Origin: Candidatus Woesearchaeota archaeon
GTDB lineage: Archaea; Nanobdellota; Nanobdellia; Woesearchaeales; GW2011-AR4
Length of the DNA: 32,003 nt
NCBI GenBank assembly: GCA_016784105.1
Contig: JADHVG010000011.1
Coordinates: 1-32,003, forward strand
Direction of reading: 5' to 3'
Below, piece by piece: positions 16,851-24,914 of this stretch. The position numbers and the translations under genes are program-made. Below the pieces are notes generated by a model that made no database searches, was not told where the DNA came from, and saw only the letters and a list, made by a program, of their open reading frames with translations. Each line of letters opens with the position of its first letter. Position 1 is the stretch's first letter.

Positions 16851-17753
16851 ATGTTAAAAACAAGTATATGCGGTGTTAAACTAAAAAATCCCACTGTTCT
16901 CGCTTCTGGAATTCTTGGAGTAACTAAGCCCTCATTAGATCGTATGGGTAGGGAAGGTGCTGGTGCCGTTACCATGAAATCTCTGTGTCATGAAGAACGT
17001 TCTGGGAATAACAACCCTACCATGTTTAATGAAGGAGAAGTTTTTCTTAACGCAGTTGGTCTTCCGGGACAAGGCATGGATAGTGCATTAAAAGATTTTA
17101 AGAGATTGGATGATCTAAGTGTTCCAGTTATTGGCAGCATTTATGGATATACTCTAAAACAATTTGGTCAGGTGACAAAAAAAATTGCTTCCTTGAACCC
17201 TGCAATGATTGAAGTGAACATTTCTTGCCCAAACATACATTATGGGGAAAATTATGATAATTCTCCTAGTCTAGCAGCTAAAGTTACTAAGATATGTAAA
17301 AAAAATGCTGGGAAAATTCCAGTATCGATAAAATTAAGCCCTAATGTTTATGACATCAAAGTTATGGCTAAAGCCGTTGAGAAGGCTGGTGCAGATGCAA
17401 TAACTGCTATCAACACCTTAACCGGAATGTCTATTGATGCAGACACTAGGAAACCTATCCTGAAGGCAAAGACTGGGGGGATTTCCGGACCTGCACTAAA
17501 ACCAGTAGCCATCAAGTGCGTTTATGAAATTTATAAAACGGTAAAGATTCCAATAATCGGTACTGGAGGCATAACAACCGGAAAAGATGCCATAGAAATG
17601 GTTATGGCCGGAGCAACCTTAGTTGGAGTGGGAACTGCTTGCTACTATAGAGGCCCCAGTGTCTTCAAAAAAATATGCAAAGAAATGGAAACGTGGATGA
17701 AAAAAAATAAGATCAAGAATTTGAGGGAAATAAGAGGTATTGCACACAAATGA
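16851..17753 (+). CDS. pyrD: dihydroorotate dehydrogenase, class 1B catalytic subunit
   Basis: FMN enzyme that oxidises dihydroorotate to orotate. 300 residues forming a TIM barrel. The catalytic base is Cys126 in EVNISCPNIHYG, as in class 1 enzymes and unlike the Ser of class 2. TAINTLTGMSID and the FMN-phosphate loops IIGTGGITTGKDA and GATLVGVGTA are present. A cognate PyrK follows with a 4-nt overlap, which makes this the NAD-dependent 1B form. It has no N-terminal membrane helix, so it is cytoplasmic. Confidence 0.95.
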   Translation: MLKTSICGVKLKNPTVLASGILGVTKPSLDRMGREGAGAVTMKSLCHEERSGNNNPTMFNEGEVFLNAVGLPGQGMDSALKDFKRLDDLSVPVIGSIYGYTLKQFGQVTKKIASLNPAMIEVNISCPNIHYGENYDNSPSLAAKVTKICKKNAGKIPVSIKLSPNVYDIKVMAKAVEKAGADAITAINTLTGMSIDADTRKPILKAKTGGISGPALKPVAIKCVYEIYKTVKIPIIGTGGITTGKDAIEMVMAGATLVGVGTACYYRGPSVFKKICKEMETWMKKNKIKNLREIRGIAHK

Positions 17754-18550
17754 ATTGTATAAATAAAAATGCTCCTAGGATATTAAAAATAAGCAAGATA
17801 GTGAATGAAGGTTTAGGACAAAAATCTATTTTCTTCAATGAAACTATAGACTCAAAACCCGGTCAGTTCATCATGGTATATCTTCCAGGTGTAGATGAGA
17901 AACCGATGGCCATATCCTATAAAACAAGAAAAGAGTTTGCTTTCACATCTCAGGCTGTTGGTAAGTTTACAAAGGCAATAGAAAAATTAAAACCAGGAGA
18001 TAAACTAGGAATCAGGGGTCCGTACGGCAAAGGATTTTCTTTAAAGAAAAATGCTTGCGTTATAGCAGGAGGAGTCGGCATGTCTTCTGTCTCTACACTC
18101 ATCGATAAACTAAAAAATCCTCTTATAATCTATGGTGCACGTTCCAAAAATCATCTTATCTATCTAAAAAGATACAAAAAAAATAATTTGGAAATAGCAA
18201 CTGATGATGGAAGTTCTGGTTTTAAAGGGTTTAATACTGTTCTTCTGGAAAAGGCTTTGAAAGAAAAAAAAATAAAGCAGGTGTATACGTGCGGTCCAGA
18301 AGTGATGATGGAAAAAGTTTTCAACATCTGCAAAAAAAATAAAGTTGAATGTGAAGCTTCTTTGGAAAGGTACATGTCTTGTGGTTTTGGTGTTTGTGGT
18401 AAGTGCATGGTTGATGATCAAATAGTTTGTGTTGATGGTCCGGTGTTTACCTCCAAACAACTTTTGAAGATGCCAGAGTTTGGCAACAGTGCAAGACTAA
18501 AAAGCGGAAGAAAGGTTTCATTGCAAGAATATCATGCTACACCAACCTAA
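17750..18550 (+). CDS. pyrK: dihydroorotate dehydrogenase electron transfer subunit
   Basis: Iron-sulfur flavoprotein that passes electrons from PyrD to NAD. 266 residues: an FAD-binding barrel (KPGQFIMVYLPG, then KPMAISYKT), an NAD-binding domain (ACVIAGGVGMSS, YTCGPEVMMEKV) and a C-terminal [2Fe-2S] site with Cys211, Cys216, Cys219 and Cys227 (CGFGVCGKC...C). The order and spacing match PyrK. The ATG overlaps the pyrD stop, and GAGGT sits about 11 nt before it as a plausible Shine-Dalgarno sequence. Confidence 0.95.
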   Translation: MNCINKNAPRILKISKIVNEGLGQKSIFFNETIDSKPGQFIMVYLPGVDEKPMAISYKTRKEFAFTSQAVGKFTKAIEKLKPGDKLGIRGPYGKGFSLKKNACVIAGGVGMSSVSTLIDKLKNPLIIYGARSKNHLIYLKRYKKNNLEIATDDGSSGFKGFNTVLLEKALKEKKIKQVYTCGPEVMMEKVFNICKKNKVECEASLERYMSCGFGVCGKCMVDDQIVCVDGPVFTSKQLLKMPEFGNSARLKSGRKVSLQEYHATPT

Positions 18551-18552
18551 AA

Positions 18553-19752
18553 ATGTCTTTGTTGATAAAAAACGGAAAAGTCTACCTAGAAGGTAATTTA
18601 GTTAGTAAAAACATTTTTATTGAAAAAGACAAGATAACAAAAATAACTTCTTCCGAGGTAAAAGCTGATAAGGTTATAGATGCTTCTAACAAGATAATTA
18701 TTCCTGGGTTGATAGATCCTCACGTGCATTTCCGTGATCCAGGTCTTACCCATAAAGAAGATTTTCTGACAGGAAGCATGGCGGCAGCTGCTGGGGGTAT
18801 AACCACTATCCAGGACATGCCTAATACCCTCCCTCCCGTTAACAACTTACAAGTTCTTGATGAGAAAAGGAAAGCTGCAAGAAAAAGCGTTGTTAATTAT
18901 GGTTTGTACTTTGGGTGTGATGCTGACAACTTATCAGAAATAGAAAAAGCGTCTAATGTTCCCGCAGTAAAAGTTTACATGGATCACACCACTGGGAACC
19001 TGCTGTTGAATGACAATCAGGTTTTAGAAAAAATATTTACAAGCAACAAATTCATCGCAGTTCATGCAGAAAAAAAGAATGTAAAAAGGTGTTTAGACTT
19101 AATAGAAAAAGGAGATAATGGAATCTACTTTTGCCATATTAGCTCAAAACAGGAATTGGATGATACTCAGAGTAAATCTATCGAGAATAATGTTTATGTG
19201 GAAGTTTCTCCGCAACATCTTTTTTTGACAAAAGATGACTTAAACAATTTAGAAGCTTTTGGAGAAATGAAACCTTCCTTAAAAACAAAAAGTGATCAAA
19301 AAGCATTGTGGAAAGGTATTAAAGATGGAACTGTGGATACTATCGGAACAGATCATGCTCCTCACACTAAGGAAGAAAAACTTGCTATTAATTATCCTTT
19401 TGGGATTCCAGGTTGTGAAACCCTGCTCCCGTTACTTCTTAATGCAATGCATGAAAATAAGATAACATTGAATAAAATAATAGAGCTGTGCTCCGAAAAT
19501 CCTGCCAACATTTTCAAGATAAAAAATAAAGGGTTCATCAAAGAAGGTTACGATGCTGATCTTACCATAATAGATTTAGATTTAGAAAAAGAAGTTAAGA
19601 ATGAAGAATTGTTTACTAAATGTTCTTGGAGTCCTTTCAATTCCTGGAACCTGAAAGGATGGCCTATCATGACGATAGTTCTTGGAGAAATTATTTTTGA
19701 TAATGGAAAAATTAATAAAATAAGCGCAAGAGAAGTTGAGTATGGCAAATAA
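18553..19752 (+). CDS. pyrC: dihydroorotase, class I
   Basis: Cyclises carbamoyl aspartate to dihydroorotate. 399 residues of the amidohydrolase fold. Metal ligands: His57 and His59 in DPHVHFRDPG, Lys140 or Asp144 as bridging residue in VKVYMDHTTG, His171 (VHAE), His195 (FCHISS) and Asp267 in GTDHAPH. RDPGLTHKEDF binds substrate in the family. It is slightly shorter than the bacterial enzymes, but no motif is missing. It starts 2 nt after pyrK and runs into pyrE with an 11-nt overlap. Confidence 0.95.
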   Translation: MSLLIKNGKVYLEGNLVSKNIFIEKDKITKITSSEVKADKVIDASNKIIIPGLIDPHVHFRDPGLTHKEDFLTGSMAAAAGGITTIQDMPNTLPPVNNLQVLDEKRKAARKSVVNYGLYFGCDADNLSEIEKASNVPAVKVYMDHTTGNLLLNDNQVLEKIFTSNKFIAVHAEKKNVKRCLDLIEKGDNGIYFCHISSKQELDDTQSKSIENNVYVEVSPQHLFLTKDDLNNLEAFGEMKPSLKTKSDQKALWKGIKDGTVDTIGTDHAPHTKEEKLAINYPFGIPGCETLLPLLLNAMHENKITLNKIIELCSENPANIFKIKNKGFIKEGYDADLTIIDLDLEKEVKNEELFTKCSWSPFNSWNLKGWPIMTIVLGEIIFDNGKINKISAREVEYGK

Positions 19753-20368
19753 AGAAGACATTGCAAAGATATTGCTAGAGAACAAAGCAGTTACCTTAAA
19801 TCCTAAAGATCCTTTTACTTACACTTCCGGAATCAGAAGTCCTATCTACTGTGATAATCGCATCTTGATAGGGATTCTTGAAGAAAGGGAAAAAATAGTT
19901 GATAGTTATCTTGAAGTTCTAAAAGGTGTTGATTTTGATGTAGTTGCCGGAACTTCAACTGCAGGTATACCTTGGGCTGCCTGGATATCTGAGAGGCTCA
20001 ATAAACCAATGTGTTACATCAGAAGTGATAAAAAAGGTCACGGTACTGGCAAGCAAATAGAAGGTGCATCTGTTGAAGGCAAAAAAATTGTTATCATCGA
20101 GGATTTAATAAGTACTGGAAAAAGTAGTTTTGGTGCTGTTGAAGCAGCAAGGAACGCAAAAGCTCAAGTTCTTAGTGTGCTTGCAATTTTTACTTATGAA
20201 CTTGAAAAATCCAGAAAGATATTTGAGGAAGGAAACTGTAAAATTATTACTTTGACTGATTTTTCAACTTTAGTGAGGACTGCAAAGGAAATAAGTTACA
20301 TATCTGAAGAAGAATTAAAAATTGTTTTAGTATGGAATCAGAATCCAGAGGAATGGGAAACAAAATGA
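19742..20368 (+). CDS. pyrE: orotate phosphoribosyltransferase
   Basis: Transfers ribose phosphate from PRPP to orotate to form OMP. 208 residues. The PRPP-binding loop is VIIEDLISTGKSS (about 117-129), the catalytic flexible loop is IRSDKKGHGTGKQIEG (about 93-108), and FTYTSGIRSPIYCDNR is the conserved N-terminal element. The ATG at 19742 is preferred over an in-frame TTG two codons upstream. Overlaps with pyrC (11 nt) and pyrF (ATGA) show tight coupling. Confidence 0.94.
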   Translation: MANKEDIAKILLENKAVTLNPKDPFTYTSGIRSPIYCDNRILIGILEEREKIVDSYLEVLKGVDFDVVAGTSTAGIPWAAWISERLNKPMCYIRSDKKGHGTGKQIEGASVEGKKIVIIEDLISTGKSSFGAVEAARNAKAQVLSVLAIFTYELEKSRKIFEEGNCKIITLTDFSTLVRTAKEISYISEEELKIVLVWNQNPEEWETK

Positions 20369-21057
20369 TAATCAACAAAGAAAGGTCAATCATCCCCAGT
20401 TGTGATGTGGATACTTTAGAAAAGCTTTCTGAACTGGTTAAGGAAACTTGTAATGTTTCTGGAATCAGTGCTTACAAGATTGGTTTTGAGCTTTGCTTGA
20501 AATTTAGCATTCCAAAAGTTGTTGAAACAATCAGAGATCACACTAAACTTCCAATTATTTATGATCATCAAAAAGCAGCAACTGATATTCCGGAAATGGG
20601 GACTAATTTTGCTGCTGCTGTTAAAGGAGTTGATGCCGTTATTCTTTTCCCGGTTATGGGTCCTGAAACAGAAAAAGCTTGGATAAATGCTTGTAAGAAA
20701 GCAGGTCTAGGTGTCATTGTCGGTGGAGAAATGACACATCCTGGTTTCTCGGAAAAAGAAGGCGGATTTATCAGCGAAGAAGAATCATTAAAAATCTACG
20801 ATATCGCTTCCGATCTGGGAGTTGTTGAGTTTGTGGTTCCAGGCAACAAACCAGAACAGATTAAAAAGTATAGGGAATTTTTGGAAAATAAAGGAATCTC
20901 TCCTGTTTTCTATTCTCCAGGATTGATAACTCAAGGTGGAGACATAACTGAATCCGCTAAAGCTGCCGGAAAATGGCATGCTATTGTTGGCCGTGCTTTG
21001 TACAACTCCAAAGACATCAAAAAATCCGCTGAAGAAATGGTCAAAGCTTTGGAATAG
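20365..21057 (+). CDS. pyrF: orotidine 5'-phosphate decarboxylase, variant active site
   Basis: Final step to UMP, placed by operon context and the OMPDC barrel features: SCDVDT (Asp14), AYKIGFE (Lys38), the GGEMTHPGF region, PGNKP and the closing SPGLITQGG / VGRALYNS phosphate loops. The catalytic array is unusual. Classical enzymes have DxKxxD, whereas here it is YDHQKAATDIP, with Asp67, Lys70 and Asp74 spaced DxxKxxxD. I recall a similar pattern in some archaeal proteins. The ATG at 20365 overlaps the pyrE stop as ATGA. Upstream ATGs at 20332 and 20353 would need long overlaps. Confidence 0.85.
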   Translation: MIINKERSIIPSCDVDTLEKLSELVKETCNVSGISAYKIGFELCLKFSIPKVVETIRDHTKLPIIYDHQKAATDIPEMGTNFAAAVKGVDAVILFPVMGPETEKAWINACKKAGLGVIVGGEMTHPGFSEKEGGFISEEESLKIYDIASDLGVVEFVVPGNKPEQIKKYREFLENKGISPVFYSPGLITQGGDITESAKAAGKWHAIVGRALYNSKDIKKSAEEMVKALE

Positions 21058-21095
21058 AAAAACTTTTTAAACCATAAAAAACAAAAAGAGTGATC

Positions 21096-21404
21096 ATGAT
21101 AGCTAAAAACATTAGAAAACCCACTTTATTTGAGAAGTTATTGTTAGTTGTGGGTATTGCTGTAGGACTAGTCGGATTTTGGCTGATAAAAGCAACACAA
21201 AACCAACAGACAGGTCTTACCTGGGAATTCTTGACAGCTATCTTTTTATGGTTATTACTAATATTTGTGATAATTCTTACAGATAGTAATGAAAGTATTA
21301 AGGAAGAGTTAAGCATAATAATCAAGGAGCATATTGAAGAAACTCGGTTGTTAAAAGAAGAGATTAAACTGATGAGAGGCGGTACTAAAAAGAAAAAGAA
21401 ATAA
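21096..21404 (+). CDS. small two-helix membrane protein
   Basis: 102 residues. Two hydrophobic segments (about 13-31 LLLVVGIAVGLVGFWLIKA and 46-65 FLTAIFLWLLLIFVIILT) are followed by an acidic then basic helical tail (IKEELSIIIKEHIEETRLLKEE... KKKKK). No recognised family. A GTG two codons upstream (21090) is an alternative start. It follows pyrF by 38 nt. A TATA-like CTTTTTAAACC at about 21063-21073 suggests a separate promoter, so it need not belong to the pyr operon. Confidence 0.65.
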   Translation: MIAKNIRKPTLFEKLLLVVGIAVGLVGFWLIKATQNQQTGLTWEFLTAIFLWLLLIFVIILTDSNESIKEELSIIIKEHIEETRLLKEEIKLMRGGTKKKKK

Positions 21405-21429
21405 AAACTTGTTCTTGTTTGATTTTTAG

Positions 21430-21960
21430 ATGAAAGTTGCTGTTTGTGGTTCTGGGAATTCTATGGATGATTCTATAGCAAAAAAAACTTTTGATATTGG
21501 AAAAGAGATCGCAAAAAACAATCTTCTTCTCTTGACTGGTTCTTGTTTGGGTTATCCTCATGAAGCGGCAAAGGGCGCATTTTCTAATGGTGGGAAAGTG
21601 ATAGGTGTCAGCCCAGCAAAAAATCTGGAAAATCATAAAGAAATTTATAATTTCCCTGATGAGAACTTTACCCAGCTTTCTTTTACAGGTCTTGGGATTC
21701 CTGCAAGAAACTTTCCATTGGTTAGTGAAGCGGATGCAGTAATAATAGTTGGAGGCCAGACTGGAACATTAAATGAGTTCACAATAGCTCTAGCACAAAA
21801 CAAGCCTATTGGAATTTTAGAAGGTTCTGGAGGGATTACTAAAATGATTAAAGAAATTGCTGAGGTATGTAATAAAAATGGTGAAAAAGAGAATATTGTT
21901 TATTCTAAAGAGCCAAAAGAACTTGTAAATAAACTGATGGAAGTTGTTAATTCTAAATAA
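21430..21960 (+). CDS. SLOG/LOG-type Rossmann protein (TIGR00725-like)
   Basis: 176 residues of the nucleotide-binding SLOG fold found in lysine-decarboxylase-like (LOG) phosphoribohydrolases and DprA relatives. It starts with MKVAVCGSGN, then LLTGSCLGYPHEAAKGAF (helix after the GxxxG loop), LGIPARNFPLVSEADAVIIVGG and QTGTLNEF. The last two correspond to the 'PGGxGTxxE' motif in a changed form (VGGQTGTLNE). Family members cleave nucleotide 5'-monophosphates or sense nucleotides. A nucleotide-related role beside a pyrimidine operon is plausible but unproven. Confidence 0.78.
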   Translation: MKVAVCGSGNSMDDSIAKKTFDIGKEIAKNNLLLLTGSCLGYPHEAAKGAFSNGGKVIGVSPAKNLENHKEIYNFPDENFTQLSFTGLGIPARNFPLVSEADAVIIVGGQTGTLNEFTIALAQNKPIGILEGSGGITKMIKEIAEVCNKNGEKENIVYSKEPKELVNKLMEVVNSK

Positions 21961-21999
21961 TTGTCATGTTTTTTAAATAATCCTTGTTTTCTTTTGATT

Positions 22000-23154
22000 A
22001 TGTCAGAAATATATGAACCTGTAGAAGACAGCAAATTGCTAGAAAAGTTTGTAAGAGAACATTCTTCTGGTTCAGTGCTGGAAATTGGAACTGGTTCCGG
22101 AATACAAGCAATAGCTGCTGCAAAAAACAAAAAAGTTAATTCTGTTCTAGCTGTGGACATTCAAAAAAAAGTTATTGATGATTGTAAGAATTCTATAAAA
22201 GATAAAAAAATAAAATTTCTTGTTTCTGATTTATTCAAAAATGTTAAAGGAACCTTTGATACTATAATCTTTAATCCTCCTTATTTGCCTCAGGAATTAA
22301 AAGAAAGAGATGTTGCTTTAGAAGGTGGAAAACAAGGATATGAAGTTGTAGAAAAATTTCTTGATAATGCAAACAACTATCTAAAAAAAGAAGGGGTTAT
22401 TTTGTTGTTGTTCTCTTCCCTAACAAAAAAAAATAAAGTTGATGAATTTATCCAAAGAAATCTGTTAGAATTTGAATTATTGGGAAAACAACACATATTC
22501 TTTGAAGATTTATTTGTTTATAAGATAAAAAAAAGTGTTTTATTGAAAAAAATAGAAAGCAAGATAGAAAATATCGAGTATTTTTCTAAGGGCAAGAGAG
22601 GTTTCATCTATACTGGAACCCTCAAAAATGAAAAAGTAGCAATAAAAGTAAAGAATCCAAAAAGCGATGCTATTTCTAGAGTAGAAAATGAGATTAATTT
22701 TCTTAAAAAACTGAACAAAAAGAATATTGGACCTAAGATAATCTTTAATGGAGAAGAATTTTTTGCTTACAAATTTATCGAAGGCATTTCTTTTCAGGAA
22801 TTTTTAGGAAAAAACAATAAAAAATCTATCATTACGGTAATAAAAAAAATGTTGGAACAGCTTTTCATTCTTGATAAATTAAAAATCAACAAAGAAGAGA
22901 TGTCTCATCCACACAAGCACATCTTAATTGAAAAAAACAATCCAATACTTATTGATTTTGAACGTTCTAGATATACTATAAATCCCGCTAACATAACTCA
23001 GTTTTGTGATTATCTTACTTCCAAGAGCATAGCCGATACTTTAGATTCAAAAAACATTAAAATAAATAAAAAAACGCTCATAGATAAAGCGAAGAGTTAC
23101 AAAAGAGAGCAAAATAACAAACATTTTGAAGAAATCTTAAAAGAGATGAAATGA
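22000..23154 (+). CDS. HemK/Mtq2-like methyltransferase fused to a small protein kinase domain
   Basis: 384 residues. Residues 1-180 are a class I SAM methyltransferase: YEPVEDSKLL, the SAM loop EIGTGSG (28-34), the acidic VDIQ (52-55) and NPPYLP (92-97). NPPY is the signature of glutamine/adenine N-methyltransferases, and EPVEDS matches archaeal release-factor methyltransferases. Residues 185-345 look like a compact Ser/Thr kinase of the RIO/Bud32-like 'COG2112' type: GFIYTGTLKNEKVAIK (Lys216), ENEINFLKKL, a hinge YKFIEGISF, SHPHKHILI (302-310) and LIDFERSR (317-324). A TATA-like TTTTTTAAATAAT at 21969-21981 supports the ATG at 22000 over the TTG at 21961. Confidence 0.85.
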   Translation: MSEIYEPVEDSKLLEKFVREHSSGSVLEIGTGSGIQAIAAAKNKKVNSVLAVDIQKKVIDDCKNSIKDKKIKFLVSDLFKNVKGTFDTIIFNPPYLPQELKERDVALEGGKQGYEVVEKFLDNANNYLKKEGVILLLFSSLTKKNKVDEFIQRNLLEFELLGKQHIFFEDLFVYKIKKSVLLKKIESKIENIEYFSKGKRGFIYTGTLKNEKVAIKVKNPKSDAISRVENEINFLKKLNKKNIGPKIIFNGEEFFAYKFIEGISFQEFLGKNNKKSIITVIKKMLEQLFILDKLKINKEEMSHPHKHILIEKNNPILIDFERSRYTINPANITQFCDYLTSKSIADTLDSKNIKINKKTLIDKAKSYKREQNNKHFEEILKEMK

Positions 23155-23489
23155 GAAATAAACTAATACTGGGGGCTGTTGCAGCTGGAATTCTTGTATC
23201 CGGTCCAGTAGTTTTACCCTCCCCTTTAGAAAGGACATGTAATGAGTTTGAAGTATCAGAAGAAATTGATGGAACCTCATTTATTTATTCACAGAGTAAT
23301 TTTAAAAACATTTGCTTAACTTCGTTCAAAAGTGAAAACAAAACTGAAATGGTGTTGTTTTATGGCTGGTGGGGAAGCAATAATGGAGTCTTATTTGAAG
23401 TAATGTTTGGAGAATATTTTAATCTCGATTTTCATATAGTGGAGGCCTACCGTACCAGTGAAGGAGATATGAGTTATGGGTATTTATAA
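23151..23489 (+). CDS. small secreted protein of unknown function
   Basis: 112 residues. The N-terminus is a signal-peptide-like KLILGAVAAGILVSGPVVL. The remainder is polar with two Cys (30 and 54) that could form a disulfide, and an aromatic-rich VLFYGWWGSNNGVLFEVMFG. No domain recognised. It starts in the stop of the methyltransferase-kinase gene (ATGA) and overlaps the next gene, so it is part of the same transcript. Confidence 0.6.
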   Translation: MRNKLILGAVAAGILVSGPVVLPSPLERTCNEFEVSEEIDGTSFIYSQSNFKNICLTSFKSENKTEMVLFYGWWGSNNGVLFEVMFGEYFNLDFHIVEAYRTSEGDMSYGYL

Positions 23490-23817
23490 AATGACAACGA
23501 AATTTGAAGAAAAAATTTACCAAGTTTGTAAAAAAATCCCTAAAGGTAAAGTTTCAACGTACAAAGTGATAGCTGAAAAGCTAAATAGCAAGGCTTATCG
23601 TGCTGTCGGGAGTGCTATGAATAAGAACCCTTATTCTTTGTCAAAAATTGGAAGTTCTAAGAAGATGGTTCCTTGCCATAGAGTTGTTGCTTCTAATGGA
23701 CACTTGCATGGCTTTGCTCATGGATTAAAGAAAAAAGCTCAAATGCTAAGAAAAGAAGGTTTAGAAATAAAAAACAATAAAATAAAGAATTTTAAGGAAA
23801 AGTTGTGTAAATTTTAG
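23476..23817 (+). CDS. O6-alkylguanine-DNA alkyltransferase-type protein (single domain)
   Basis: 113 residues, the C-terminal catalytic domain of the MGMT/Ogt family without the usual N-terminal domain. IPKGKVSTYKVIAEKL (DNA-contacting Tyr), AYRAVGSAMNKNP (helix with the Arg finger) and PCHRVVASNGHLHGFAHG with the alkyl-accepting Cys are all present. The acceptor is Cys, so it is not the catalytically dead ATL form. Direct repair of O6-alkylguanine is expected. AGGAG lies 9 nt before this ATG. A second ATG at 23491, just after the upstream stop, is an alternative that gives 108 residues. Confidence 0.88.
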   Translation: MGIYKMTTKFEEKIYQVCKKIPKGKVSTYKVIAEKLNSKAYRAVGSAMNKNPYSLSKIGSSKKMVPCHRVVASNGHLHGFAHGLKKKAQMLRKEGLEIKNNKIKNFKEKLCKF

Positions 23818-23818
23818 T

Positions 23819-24745
23819 TTACTTCTTCTTTCCTTTTTTGGTTTTCTTCAGCTCTTTATCGAGCTTTAACTCATCAAGAAGTTCTTTGTATCTGTTTCTG
23901 ATGGTAACTTCCGTTACTCCAGCCACATCTGCAACTTCTCTTTGGGTTCTCTTTTCACCATGCAGTAAAGCTGATACGTATAAAGCAGCTGCAGCAATCC
24001 CTGTTGGACCTCTTCCACTAGTTAGTTCTGCTTTTTGGGCTTGTTCCAGTATCTCTATTGAGTTGCTTTGTGTTTCTGCACTCAATTTTAAGCTTGAAGA
24101 GAACCTTGCTATGTAATCAGCCGGATTACTTGGCAAGATTGTTATACCTAGTTCACGAGTTACAAACCTGTATGTTCTTCCAATTTCTTTTTTCTCGATT
24201 CCGGAAGCTTCTGATAGCTCATCTAAGGTTCTTGGAACGTCATGTCTTCTGCAAGCAGCATATAAGGCTCCTGCAACAACTGATTCCATGCTTCTTCCTC
24301 TCACTAGGCCTCTTTGTACAGCCATCGTGTAGATTCTTGCTGACTCTTCTTCTACAGATTTAGGTAATTTCAAGTATGAGGAAACTCTTTTCAGTTCAGC
24401 TAATGCTAATTTTAGGTTTCTTTCAATAGCAGTGGATATTCTATACTGCCATTTTCTTAATCTAAAGAATTTATTACGATCTTTTCCGCCTAGTTTGAAA
24501 AGGTCTGCTTTCTGTCCTACTTCGGTTCCGAGACCATGATCATACTGAGTGTATGTCATTGGAGCTCCAGCTCTTCTCTTACTTTCTCCTGTGTCAGAAT
24601 CAAATTCTCTCCATTCTTGAGAGAAATCAACCATTTTTTCTTCTATAACTAGACCGCAATCCTTACAAATAATCTCTCCTCTTTCTTTATTCCAATTAAG
24701 ATGTATTCCGCCACACTCCGGACATTTTTTGATTAAATCTGCCAT
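23819..24745 (-). CDS. tfb: transcription initiation factor B (TFB, TFIIB homologue)
   Basis: Recruits RNA polymerase to TBP-bound promoters and contacts the BRE. 308 residues. An N-terminal zinc ribbon (Cys8, Cys11, Cys27, Cys30; CPECGG...CKDCG) is followed by the B-reader/linker (QEWREFDSDTGESKRRAGAP, QYDHGLGTEVG) and two cyclin repeats (about 105-200 and 205-298). In the second repeat, TQREVADVAGVTEVTIRNRY is the HTH that reads the BRE. The tail is Lys-rich. Unlike most genes here, a GGGGGAA ribosome-binding-like sequence lies just upstream and the TATA-like element is about 55 nt away, which implies a leader. Confidence 0.96.
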   Translation of the reverse strand: MADLIKKCPECGGIHLNWNKERGEIICKDCGLVIEEKMVDFSQEWREFDSDTGESKRRAGAPMTYTQYDHGLGTEVGQKADLFKLGGKDRNKFFRLRKWQYRISTAIERNLKLALAELKRVSSYLKLPKSVEEESARIYTMAVQRGLVRGRSMESVVAGALYAACRRHDVPRTLDELSEASGIEKKEIGRTYRFVTRELGITILPSNPADYIARFSSSLKLSAETQSNSIEILEQAQKAELTSGRGPTGIAAAALYVSALLHGEKRTQREVADVAGVTEVTIRNRYKELLDELKLDKELKKTKKGKKK

Positions 24746-24779
24746 TTGATGTTCCCCCTGCTTACCATAGGTTTGCGTA

Positions 24780-24831
24780 GTAAGTACTTATCGTAAACTT
24801 AAAATACTTACACCCCCTTATGTAAACATAA
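24780..24831. promoter_or_regulatory. palindrome-rich control region of tfb
   Basis: Contains the perfect palindrome TAAGTACTTA (24781-24790), inverted copies GTAAGTA (24780-24786) and TACTTAC (24805-24811) that flank the probable tfb TATA-like TATTTTAAGTTT (minus strand), and TTATGT-AA-ACATAA (24818-24831). Symmetric sites around a core promoter suggest an operator, perhaps for autoregulation (inference). The full 187-nt divergent spacer has no gene. Confidence 0.5.
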
Positions 24832-24904
24832 TTTTGTAATATACTAATTATAACATAATAATGTTTATAAATAGGAATTCCCAGTACTATATAAAGCTTA
24901 CGGT

Positions 24905-24914
24905 AAATATTTAA
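24905..24914 (+). promoter_or_regulatory. TATA box for the Trm112-like gene
   Basis: AAATATTTAAAAGG ends about 17-20 nt before the ATG at 24933 and fits a near-leaderless start. A second candidate, TATATAAA, lies at 24888-24895. Confidence 0.45.

Noticed and set aside
20332-20364. Longer PyrF beginning at ATG 20332
   Set aside because: It would overlap pyrE by 37 nt; ATGA coupling at 20365 matches the other operon junctions.
21961-21999. TTG start giving 13 extra residues on the methyltransferase-kinase
   Set aside because: It overlaps a TATA-like element and adds a Cys/Leu-rich stretch not seen in HemK relatives; the ATG at 22000 starts the conserved YEPVEDS region.
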